Of a DNA stretch of 16,871 nt, positions 7,565-13,927 are shown in pieces. The stretch spans positions 1-16,871 of the forward strand of contig CAZRZN010000069.1 in the NCBI GenBank assembly GCA_964604565.1, read 5' to 3'. Numbering within the stretch: the first letter of the stretch is position 1; every line of letters begins with the position of its first letter. The notes under the pieces are model-generated. The model made no database searches and was not told the origin of the DNA. It was given only the letters and a program-made list of their open reading frames with translations. The stretch is from CAZRZN01 sp964604565. Lineage in GTDB: Bacteria > Pseudomonadota > Alphaproteobacteria > Rhodobacterales > Rhodobacteraceae. Made by a program: the position numbers and the translations under genes.

Positions 7565-8142
7565 GCCGGCACCTTCAGGATGTCGAGAAAGTTTTTCAAC
7601 ATGGCGTGCCCATGTTCCGAGGCGATGGATTCGGGGTGAAACTGAACGCCGTGGATCGGCAGGGTGCGATGCATCAGGCCCATGACGGTGCCGTCGTCCA
7701 GCGCGGCGGTCACTTTCAGGCTGTCCGGCAAATCCGATCTGCGCACGACAAGGGAGTGATAGCGCGTCGCCTTTATCGGAGAGGGCAGGCCCGAGAAAAC
7801 GCTGTCGCCGGAATGATGCATCTCCCCCATCTTGCCATGCACGATCTCGTCATGCCGGATCACTGTGCCGCCAAAGGCCTGTCCGATGGTCTGGTGGCCA
7901 AGGCAGACGCCCAGCAACGGCACCCCGGTTTCCGCGGCGGCCCGTGTCAGGGCAAGGCAGATCCCCGCCTGATCCGGATCGCAGGGGCCGGGTGACAGAA
8001 CAATGCCGGAGGGCCGCAGGGCCAACGCCTCTTGCACGCTCAGCGCATCATTGCGATGCACCTGCACATCGGCGCCCAATTCCCCCAGATAATGCACGAG
8101 GTTGTAGGTAAAACTGTCGTAGTTGTCGATCAGAAGCAGCAT
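7561..8142 (-). CDS. trpG: Anthranilate synthase glutaminase subunit (aminodeoxychorismate synthase subunit possible)
   Basis: Class I glutamine amidotransferase that supplies ammonia to TrpE. 193 residues. The triad is Cys80 (LLGVCLGHQ), His169 and Glu171 (VQFHPES); the N terminus LLLIDNYDSFTYNL is typical of TrpG/PabA. It is the first gene of the operon, with GAGG 5 nt before the ATG. It overlaps trpD by 4 bases. trpE is not in the window, so the partner is encoded elsewhere. PabA and TrpG are very close in sequence and the subunit may serve both synthases. Confidence 0.96.
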   Translation of the reverse strand: MLLLIDNYDSFTYNLVHYLGELGADVQVHRNDALSVQEALALRPSGIVLSPGPCDPDQAGICLALTRAAAETGVPLLGVCLGHQTIGQAFGGTVIRHDEIVHGKMGEMHHSGDSVFSGLPSPIKATRYHSLVVRRSDLPDSLKVTAALDDGTVMGLMHRTLPIHGVQFHPESIASEHGHAMLKNFLDILKVPA

Positions 8143-8301
8143 GGCGCCTCAATTCCTGCTCGGGGCTTTCGGGGGCTGGCGGGCAGGGCCCACGTCGCGG
8201 TATACATGCACAGGCAGGCTGGGCGGCGTCAAGCCCGGCAAAGGCATGACAACACGGGGCAAAGGCGCTGGCACAAGCGTAATAGGGTCGGAGAGGGCAG
8301 C

Positions 8302-9894
8302 ATGGCACGAAGTTTTCTGGCGGGGATGATCTGGGGCACGGCGATATCCGGCCTCGGTCTGGCGGGCTTGATGCTGTATTCGGGGCCGCCGGACGGACCC
8401 GCGCGGCAAGGGGCCGAGGATGCCGCCGTCAACCGCGCCGTCCAACAGGATGGCGTTCTGCCCGGCGCTGACCCGGAGACAGCGCCCGATACCGTTCCGG
8501 AGCCGGTGCAGGCGCCGGATACGCCGGAACCGGCGGATGCCCCGGACCCTGAAGAGGACGCAGAGCCAGTAGCGGCTGCAGAGCCTGCGGCGGATGCCAC
8601 CCCACCGGTCACGCCGGACAACAGCCAGCCCGGCCGCCGTCCGCAGCCGGAGACCGCCATCGACCGCCCTGCGGCCCCTGATCCCGCGCCCGCCGCCCCT
8701 TCCGGGCCCGACGCTGTGGGCGCCGACACTGCACCGCCCTCACCACCGGACGTTGGCGAAGCGCCGCAGGCCCCCGACAGCGGATCGCCCGAGCCGGCGG
8801 AATCCTCCATCGCCGTGACAGGCGACACGCCCGTGAGCCCGGGCGCGCAACCGGCGGCCCCCGACGCGCCCAGCCCGGAAACCCGGCCCCTGATCGCAAG
8901 CGACCCCGCACAGCCTCCCACGCCGGCTGTTCCGGGCGGACAAAGTGCGCTTGCCGAGAATGCGCCGGACCCGACCGAATCCCCAGATCCGACGGCACCC
9001 GCGCCCGAGGTGCCCGAGGCGCCTGCACCCGGATCCGATCGCCCCACAGCGGAGGCAGCCGAGGCACTGGAGACGCCGGAACCCGTGGTTCCGCCCGTCG
9101 GGCGTCCGGCCACATCGCTCTTTGACCGGGCAGCGGCCGTGCCCGAAGATCCCGAACCCGTGGTCCCCGAAGACGGGACCGAAACCGCGCAACCCATCAT
9201 GCCGCCCGACAGTCCGATCATGCGCTTTGCCGCCGATGTGGTGGCGCCCGAGGGCGTGCCGCGCATGGCGGTCGTATTGATCGACGACGGCTCCGGCCCC
9301 CTGGGTCCGTCCGGGCTGAAGGCCTTTCCCTTTCCGGTGAGTTTCGCGATACCGCCCTCGCATCCAGATGCAGCCGGTGCCGCCGCAGGCTACCGCGATC
9401 TTGGCTTCGAGGTGATGGTTCTGGGCGCAATGCCGGAAGGCGCGCAGCCCACAGATGTCGAAGTTGCCATGGCCGGGCTGATCGACGCGGTTCCCGAAGC
9501 GGTGGGCATGCTGGAGGATCCTACGGGCAGCCTGCAGGAAAACCGGGAGATCTCGACACAGATCGCGGCCTATCTGTCAGCCTCCGGACATGGGCTGGTC
9601 ATGCAACCCAACGGGTTGAACACGGCGCAGAAACTGGCGCTTCGGGACGGGGTTCCTGCGGTGACGCTTTTTCGCGATTTCGACGGTGAGGGGCAGGATG
9701 CCGCTTTGATCCGCCGAACGCTGGATCAGGCGGCGTTTCGCGCACGGCAGGAGGGAGGCGTGGTCATGATGGGCCGGTTGCGGGCGGACACGGTCTCTGC
9801 GCTGGTGCTCTGGGGGCTTCAGGACCGCAGCGGTGAAATCGCGCTGGTCCCGGTGTCCACCGTGTTGATCGAGACCTTGGCAGACGCGCAGTAA
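8302..9894 (+). CDS. Membrane-anchored, Pro/Ala/Asp/Glu-rich protein with a divergent polysaccharide deacetylase (YibQ-like) domain
   Basis: 530 residues from the ATG at 8302, which has GGAGAGGG 4-11 nt upstream; the frame is open further upstream (from 8032) but lies antisense to trpG there. Residues ~4-26 form one membrane helix (MARSFLAGMIWGTAISGLGL). A linker of nearly 300 residues follows, dominated by P, A, E, D, T and S in PEAP/PDTPEP-like units, with no sign of folding. Residues ~319-527 match the divergent polysaccharide deacetylase family (COG2861, YibQ): RMAVVLIDDGSGPLG with Asp328-Asp329, then SFAIPPSHPDA and later LIRRTLDQAAFRARQEGGVV. The HxPM, NHMGS and DSR-type motifs of canonical members appear as LGAMP, LEDPTGS and MQPNGL, so metal-dependent deacetylation is doubtful. 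Likely an envelope protein facing the periplasm; its substrate is unknown. Confidence 0.85.
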   Translation: MARSFLAGMIWGTAISGLGLAGLMLYSGPPDGPARQGAEDAAVNRAVQQDGVLPGADPETAPDTVPEPVQAPDTPEPADAPDPEEDAEPVAAAEPAADATPPVTPDNSQPGRRPQPETAIDRPAAPDPAPAAPSGPDAVGADTAPPSPPDVGEAPQAPDSGSPEPAESSIAVTGDTPVSPGAQPAAPDAPSPETRPLIASDPAQPPTPAVPGGQSALAENAPDPTESPDPTAPAPEVPEAPAPGSDRPTAEAAEALETPEPVVPPVGRPATSLFDRAAAVPEDPEPVVPEDGTETAQPIMPPDSPIMRFAADVVAPEGVPRMAVVLIDDGSGPLGPSGLKAFPFPVSFAIPPSHPDAAGAAAGYRDLGFEVMVLGAMPEGAQPTDVEVAMAGLIDAVPEAVGMLEDPTGSLQENREISTQIAAYLSASGHGLVMQPNGLNTAQKLALRDGVPAVTLFRDFDGEGQDAALIRRTLDQAAFRARQEGGVVMMGRLRADTVSALVLWGLQDRSGEIALVPVSTVLIETLADAQ

Positions 9895-9957
9895 CATGCG
9901 TGCCTGCCACAAGCGGCCCAGAAGAAATCTGGCAGAGGTGTGCGAAATCAATATTTT

Positions 9958-9990
9958 GCGCGGACCTCTTGAAGTTCCTTCAAGCCGCGC
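9958..9990. other. Interrupted hairpin between convergent genes
   Basis: GCGCGG (9958-9963), 4-nt bulge ACCT, CTTGAA (9968-9973), loop GTTCC, TTCAAG (9979-9984), CCGCGC (9985-9990): two perfectly paired 6-bp stems stacked around a one-sided bulge. It sits in the 165-bp gap between the ends of the YibQ-like gene and the DUF1638 gene. There is no proper T run on either side, so it is a weak candidate for transcript-end protection or bidirectional termination. A further small hairpin CGATTG-AAG-CAATCG lies at 10040-10054, next to the DUF1638 stop. Confidence 0.45.
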
Positions 9991-10059
9991 GGGACAAGCG
10001 CTGAGGTCCCCTGCGCGATGTTCGCGCCCCGCCTGCGGTCGATTGAAGCAATCGCGAGA

Positions 10060-10716
10060 TCAAGCCTGCGCCGCCCATCCTTCGAGCGTCGTGGCAAGTT
10101 CGCCATAGCCGGTATAGCGCCGCTCAAATCTTAGGCCCATGCGCGCGGCTTGCGCCCTTGCGCGTTCTGTCAGGGCAGGGTCATCGGTCTGAGCGAGATA
10201 GACAAGCGTCTCGTAATGACCGAAATACATCTCCAGAAGCTGCGGATGACGGTCAAGCCCGAGCGGTTTCCACACAAAGGCATCAAACTGTCGGGTCAGA
10301 AAATCCGTGACATAAAAGGCTGTCATCTCTTCCCGCGCCTCGAAGGCCGCCAAACCGTCGAAGAAGGCATAGCAATGCGGGCCGGCAACCATCTCGACGC
10401 CCATCTCGGCGCAGGCGGTCTGCAACAGCCCCCCGGTGCCGCAATCCGCATAGACAACACATATTCGGGAATACTCGGCCCGGTGTCTTTCGACAGCCGC
10501 GCGCACCTCTGACGTGATCTGTTCCGGGTGATTGTGCAGGATTGCCGGCAGGCAGGCGAGCTCCATATGGGTCCAGCCGTTTATCCGGATCAAGGCAAGG
10601 ATTTCCCGCGCAAGCGCCCCACAAGCAATCAGCAGGATCCGGCCCTTGCCGGTCGGTGACAGGCCCCTGTCGGTAAGAACGCTGTCGGACGGAAGATCAG
10701 GTGCGGCTGTCGTCAT
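10060..10716 (-). CDS. DUF1638 family protein, probable partner of corrinoid/methionine synthase proteins
   Basis: 218 residues, cytoplasmic, no membrane segment. Family features: ILLIACGALAREI (27-39), VVYADCGTGGLLQT (87-100) and AGPHCYAFFDG (111-121), giving the conserved cysteines Cys32, Cys92 and Cys115 that could bind a metal or cofactor. DUF1638 is repeatedly found near corrinoid proteins and B12 methyltransferases, and I recall mutant-phenotype work in a marine roseobacter linking it to B12-dependent methionine synthesis; this cannot be checked here. I chose the ATG at 10714-10716. An upstream ATG at 10761 is possible but would extend the overlap with the preceding small membrane gene from 20 bp to 65 bp. 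The molecular role is unknown. Confidence 0.85.
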   Translation of the reverse strand: MTTAAPDLPSDSVLTDRGLSPTGKGRILLIACGALAREILALIRINGWTHMELACLPAILHNHPEQITSEVRAAVERHRAEYSRICVVYADCGTGGLLQTACAEMGVEMVAGPHCYAFFDGLAAFEAREEMTAFYVTDFLTRQFDAFVWKPLGLDRHPQLLEMYFGHYETLVYLAQTDDPALTERARAQAARMGLRFERRYTGYGELATTLEGWAAQA

Positions 10717-10870
10717 GCGGAACATGCGCCAGCGCCCAACGGGCGAGGATCGCAAGCGCAAGGAGGATCACAAGAACCAAGGGGACGCCGTAGGATGTCA
10801 TGGCCCACACGGTCAAGATGGCGGCCGCGATCGCGGCGCACACTAAAAGGGCAAAGGATGTCACTGGCAT
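10697..10870 (-). CDS. Small two-helix membrane protein
   Basis: 57 residues: MPVTSFALLVCAAIAAAILT, then a second hydrophobic stretch GVPLVLVILLALAILARWAL and a short charged tail PHDDSRT. Two membrane helices separated by a short turn. The start at 10868-10870 is fixed by a strong AAGGAG 7 nt upstream; an in-frame ATG six codons earlier lacks such a site. It overlaps the DUF1638 start by 20 bp. No family recognised. It resembles the other small membrane protein at 11279-11494, with TVW at residues 20-22 in both and a VPLVLVILL / LPFVLVGLL match in the second helix. Confidence 0.72.
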   Translation of the reverse strand: MPVTSFALLVCAAIAAAILTVWAMTSYGVPLVLVILLALAILARWALAHVPHDDSRT

Positions 10871-10961
10871 CGTTTTCTCCTTCCTCATGCTTAATATGGG
10901 ACACTGGTGCCAAAAGAAAAAGCCCTATCGCTGCGGCAATCGGTTGCTGGCAATGAAATGC

Positions 10962-11279
10962 CTAGCCACTTAGCCGGACGGCCGTCCCATAGGCAACGAT
11001 TTCAGAGGCGCCCTTCGAGATGGTCGACGTCTGGATGCGCATGCAGACCACCGCATCTGCGCCCAACGATGTGGCCTCTGTGATCATCCGGTCGATGGCC
11101 TGTTCGCGCGCTCCGGCCATCAGGGAGGAATAGCCGGTCAACTCTCCTCCCACGAGGGATTTGAGCGCCGCGACGACGTCGGTTCCAAGATGTTTCGCCC
11201 GGACCGTCGCGCCGCGCACAAGGCCAAGCGTCTCGACGATTTCACGGCCTGCGATCTGCTCCGTCGTGGCGATCAGCAT
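10962..11279 (-). CDS. YbjQ family (UPF0145) protein
   Basis: 105 residues, close to the usual ~107 for this family of small, probably multimeric cytoplasmic proteins of unknown function. Recognised by TTEQIAGREIVETLGLVRG near the N terminus, GGELTGYSSLMAGAREQAID (44-63), then ATSLGADAVVCMRIQTSTI. The start codon shares one base with the preceding gene's stop (TGATG), so the two are translationally coupled. Some related proteins are suggested to bind heavy metals, but nothing in this sequence settles that. Confidence 0.9.
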   Translation of the reverse strand: MLIATTEQIAGREIVETLGLVRGATVRAKHLGTDVVAALKSLVGGELTGYSSLMAGAREQAIDRMITEATSLGADAVVCMRIQTSTISKGASEIVAYGTAVRLSG

Positions 11280-11494
11280 CAGTGTTTCATCCCGTCATAA
11301 TGGTCTTCGGTGGAATCGCCGACGCGGTCCCGGATCAACCGAAAAATCACGTAGCCCACAAGCGCAGCGGGCAAAAGGCCCACCAGAACGAAGGGCAGGT
11401 GAAATGCGGCCAGCAGCATCGCGGTCAGCCAGACAGTGACCATCATGCCAGCCATGACGCAGATTGCGATCAGGACGAGGGTATCCAGTTTCAT
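11279..11494 (-). CDS. Small two-helix membrane protein upstream of the YbjQ gene
   Basis: 71 residues. The first helix is ~5-30 (TLVLIAICVMAGMMVTVWLT) and the second ~33-54 (LPFVLVGLLPAALVGYVIFR). A charged tail RDRVGDSTEDHYDGMKH follows, probably cytoplasmic given the Arg residues next to the helix. The start is at 11492-11494; only a weak GGGGGC lies upstream. It is coupled to the YbjQ gene through TGATG. No known family recognised. Its similarity to the 57-residue protein on the other side of the YbjQ gene suggests a duplicated pair. Confidence 0.72.
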   Translation of the reverse strand: MKLDTLVLIAICVMAGMMVTVWLTAMLLAAFHLPFVLVGLLPAALVGYVIFRLIRDRVGDSTEDHYDGMKH

Positions 11495-11543
11495 GCCATA
11501 GCCCCCGGACAAGGGTGTTGTGCCCGGAGATCCGGAAACTGAA

Positions 11544-11565
11544 GGCCCCGCGCGTGTGCGGGGCC
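11544..11565 (-). terminator. Rho-independent-type terminator after the corrinoid protein gene
   Basis: Perfect 8-bp stem GGCCCCGC / GCGGGGCC with a 6-nt loop, 18 bp past the corrinoid gene stop in the direction of transcription. On the minus strand it is followed by TTCAGTTT, a short imperfect T-rich tract. It separates the corrinoid gene from the small membrane/YbjQ/DUF1638 genes, which therefore may need their own promoter or read-through. Confidence 0.75.
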
Positions 11566-11582
11566 GCTGGACCGGGAGCAGG

Positions 11583-12287
11583 TCAGCCCGCCGCCATCTG
11601 GTTGTGTTTGCGCAGGATGAAATCCTTTGCCGTCTCGACGGCCACGGCCGCGTCGCGGCAATAGGCATCGGCGCCGATCGCCTTGCCAAATTCCTCGTTC
11701 AGGGGCGCGCCGCCCACCAGCACGATGTAATCGTCGCGGATGCCCTGTTCCTTCATCGTGTCGATCACGACTTTCATGTAAGGCATCGTGGTGGTCAGCA
11801 GGGCCGACATGCCCAAGATGTCAGCCTCTTCCTTTTTCAGCGTGTCGATGTAGTTTTCGACCGGGTTGTTGATGCCAAGGTCGACGATCTCGAAACCCGC
11901 ACCTTCCATCATCATGCCGACAAGATTCTTGCCGATGTCGTGAATGTCGCCCTTGACCGTTCCGATGACCATCTTGCCCATCTTGGGCGCGCCGGTCTCC
12001 ACCAGAAGCGGTTTCAGGATGGCCATTCCGCCCTTCATCGCGTTGGCCGCCAAAAGAACCTCGGGAACAAAAAGAATGCCGTCCCGGAAATCGTTTCCGA
12101 CGATCGTCATGCCCCCGACCAGCGCCTCGGTGAGGATCTTGTAGGGTGTCCATCCACGCTCCAGCAGGATGTTGACCGCTTCCTGGATCTCTTCCTTCAG
12201 GCCGTCGTAGAGATCGTCGAACATTTGTTGGACAAGTTCGTCGTCATCCAGTTCGGACAGGACGATGTCGTCTTCTTCGTCGGACAT
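11583..12287 (-). CDS. Stand-alone cobalamin-binding corrinoid protein (MetH/MtbC-type B12 domain)
   Basis: 234 residues carrying a methyl group on a bound corrinoid between methyltransferases. The acidic N terminus MSDEEDDIVLSELDDDELVQ is followed by the four-helix cap domain (~20-100, with ILFVPEVLLAANAMKGG at 71-87) and the B12-binding Rossmann domain (~104-228). The latter has the base-off/His-on motif DIHDIG (114-119, cobalt ligand His116), SALLTTT (161-167) and VGGAPLN (191-197). The start at 12285-12287 has AAAGGAA upstream; the frame is open further but reads into the promoter region. No methyltransferase domain is attached. With a homocysteine methyltransferase nearby and no MttB-type substrate methyltransferase in view, it best fits the B12 subunit of a split methionine synthase. 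A role in methylamine or betaine demethylation remains possible. Confidence 0.92.
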   Translation of the reverse strand: MSDEEDDIVLSELDDDELVQQMFDDLYDGLKEEIQEAVNILLERGWTPYKILTEALVGGMTIVGNDFRDGILFVPEVLLAANAMKGGMAILKPLLVETGAPKMGKMVIGTVKGDIHDIGKNLVGMMMEGAGFEIVDLGINNPVENYIDTLKKEEADILGMSALLTTTMPYMKVVIDTMKEQGIRDDYIVLVGGAPLNEEFGKAIGADAYCRDAAVAVETAKDFILRKHNQMAAG

Positions 12288-12308
12288 TTGGCAATTCCTT
12301 TGGTTTGA

Positions 12309-12322
12309 CATACCGCGGTATG
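12309..12322. promoter_or_regulatory. Perfect palindrome in the corrinoid gene leader
   Basis: CATACCGCGGTATG reads the same on both strands. It lies 21 bp upstream of the corrinoid ATG and just before its ribosome-binding site, in the 173-bp gap shared with the divergent radical SAM gene. It could be an operator or form a short hairpin (5-bp stem, CGCG loop) in the leader RNA. One 14-bp perfect palindrome is about what chance gives in a window of this size, so only its position makes it notable. Confidence 0.3.
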
Positions 12323-12460
12323 CCTCGATTGCAGGGACTATTCGGTGTTTTTCGTCGGTTTCAATTGGCAAATTGCGACATTGGGCGAAGCGTGACCGAC
12401 TTCGATGATCCTGGTGCTGAAAATATTGCCATTGTTCCCTTTCCGTTCTATTGATCTTCC

Positions 12461-13570
12461 ATGGTGTCCTCGTCCCGTCCCGTCGATCCCGCGCAGGCCC
12501 GTGGCCGCGCCGCATTGAGCCGCGATTGCGGGAGATTTGAGCGGTTGCGCCGCGAGGACACCCATGATGGCTGGGACATTCCCGAAGAGCAGGGCGTCTT
12601 TCGCACGGAGGTCAGCGAAGAAAGCCCGCGCTCGGTGATCAGCTATGTCCGTTCGCCCGATCTGCCCTTTGACCGGACACTGAATCCCTACAGAGGCTGC
12701 GAACATGGCTGCATCTACTGTTTCGCGCGACCCAGCCATGCATGGCTCGGCTTGTCGGCGGGACTGGATTTCGAGACGCGTCTGATTGCGCGACCCAAGG
12801 CGCCGGAGGTGCTGGCCCACGAACTGCGGGCCGGGCGCTACCGGGTCGCGCCGCTGGCGATCGGCACCAACACGGATCCCTACCAGCCCGTCGAACGGGA
12901 TCGCGGGATCATGCGCGCCTGCCTTGGCGTGTTGCAGGAATTTCGTCATCCCGTGGCGATCGTGACCAAGGGCGCGTTGATCGAACGCGACATCGACATC
13001 CTGTCGGACATGGCCGCGCAGGGGCTGGTCCGCGTCGGGGTGTCGGTGACCACGCTGGATGAAGATCTGTCGCGACGAATGGAACCGCGCGCCCCCGGAC
13101 CCAAGCGCCGTCTTGCGACGATTCGGCGCCTCGCGGAGGCGGGTATTCCCGTTCGCGTCATGGCATCGCCACTGGTGCCCGCGCTGACCGACCCGGAGCT
13201 TGAGGCGATCATCACCGCCGGCGCCGAGTCCGGGGCGGTGGCGGCAAGCTGGATCATGCTCCGGCTGCCTCTGGAAGTTGCGGAGCTTTGGCAGGATTGG
13301 CTGGCGACGCATTACCCCGACCGCGCCGCGCGGATCATGGGACATCTGCGCGACATGCATGGTGGAGAGGTGTATTCGGCAAAGTGGTTCACCCGGATGC
13401 GCGGCGAAGGACCCTACGCGGACATTGTCGCGGCGCGATTTACCCGCGTGGCCCGGAGCCTTGGCCTTGACCGGGCGCAACCGCCCCTGCGTTGCGACCT
13501 GTTTCATCCTCCGCCACGGTCCGGGGATCAGTTGTCCCTTGATCTTGAAGCGTGGTGTTCGGACCGTTAG
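12461..13570 (+). CDS. PA0069 family radical SAM protein
   Basis: 369 residues. The radical SAM [4Fe-4S] cluster motif is C80-x3-C84-x2-C87 in NPYRGCEHGCIYCFARPSHA, preceded by SVISYVRSPDLPFDRTL. Then come AIGTNTDPYQPVERDRGIMR (133-152) and VRVGVSVTTLDEDLSRRMEP, typical of the COG1533 (SplB-like) group to which PA0069 belongs. The substrate is unknown; the family has been speculated to act in DNA repair because of SplB similarity, but no such activity can be read from the sequence. The start is at 12461, with no strong ribosome-binding site. It diverges from the corrinoid gene and its 3' end is overlapped antisense by the hypothetical gene at 13440-13817. Confidence 0.92.
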   Translation: MVSSSRPVDPAQARGRAALSRDCGRFERLRREDTHDGWDIPEEQGVFRTEVSEESPRSVISYVRSPDLPFDRTLNPYRGCEHGCIYCFARPSHAWLGLSAGLDFETRLIARPKAPEVLAHELRAGRYRVAPLAIGTNTDPYQPVERDRGIMRACLGVLQEFRHPVAIVTKGALIERDIDILSDMAAQGLVRVGVSVTTLDEDLSRRMEPRAPGPKRRLATIRRLAEAGIPVRVMASPLVPALTDPELEAIITAGAESGAVAASWIMLRLPLEVAELWQDWLATHYPDRAARIMGHLRDMHGGEVYSAKWFTRMRGEGPYADIVAARFTRVARSLGLDRAQPPLRCDLFHPPPRSGDQLSLDLEAWCSDR

Positions 13571-13817
13571 TGGCACGCGGCGCGCAAGAATTGTCGACAA
13601 CCAGTTGGCAGGCTCCGCCCCCGAAACGGCGCAAGGAGGTGCCTTGCGTCGGCGTGTCATTGGCTGGGGCACATCTGTCCCCTGTGTTGAGGCCAAGTTC
13701 CTCGGCGGCGATATGGCGCGCGAAGTCCAGCGCGGCCCGCGACCGACGCCCATCATGGGCCAGCATATACATTTCCAAATCACTCAGGACCTCGGTCACC
13801 CAATCATGTTTGCTCAT
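13440..13817 (-). CDS. Hypothetical protein, possibly with an aberrant C terminus
   Basis: 125 residues. The first ~43 (MSKHDWVTEVLSDLEMYMLA, then AALDFARHIAAEELGL) are helical, with normal protein composition, and resemble short uncharacterised roseobacter proteins. The GAGG lies 9-10 nt before the ATG. The remainder is rich in G, T, R, N and P with no recognisable fold, and the last 131 bp run antisense through the end of the radical SAM gene. That contrast suggests either an old frameshift that lost the original stop, or that only the N terminus is under selection. Function unknown. It is on the same strand as, and 110 bp downstream of, the homocysteine methyltransferase gene. Confidence 0.55.
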   Translation of the reverse strand: MSKHDWVTEVLSDLEMYMLAHDGRRSRAALDFARHIAAEELGLNTGDRCAPANDTPTQGTSLRRFGGGACQLVVDNSCAPRATNGPNTTLQDQGTTDPRTVAEDETGRNAGAVAPGQGQGSGPRG

Positions 13818-13927
13818 CGCCCAACCTCAGCAACTCATTGACCACGCTCAGCCATGCCGCAAACCTAGGCATTTCAGGTTAAGGGTGGCCTAACAATTTG
13901 CAGTGAACGTGTTGGGCAGAAGCCGTG

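Noticed and set aside
8143..8301. Tryptophan attenuator or leader peptide before trpG
   Set aside because: The only short frame there (beginning MYTATWALP) has a single Trp codon and overlaps trpG. No terminator/antiterminator pair is visible.
8229..9266. Minus-strand Gly/Ser/Ala-rich open frame of 345 codons
   Set aside because: It is the antisense shadow of the proline/glutamate-rich linker of the YibQ-like protein; its low-complexity composition mirrors that linker.
9895..10059. Possible tRNA or small RNA gene in the convergent gap
   Set aside because: Hairpins are present, but there is no cloverleaf, no T-arm consensus and no promoter that I can support.
12338..13783. Minus-strand open frame of 481 codons
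   Set aside because: It runs antisense through the whole radical SAM gene, which has clear family motifs on the plus strand; the product is His/Arg/Gln-rich with no recognisable domain. Long antisense frames are common at this G+C content.
10955..13876. Shared 11-mer GAAATGCCTAG at about 10955 and, inverted, at 13866
   Set aside because: Dozens of 11-bp matches are expected by chance in a window of this size, and the flanks do not match.
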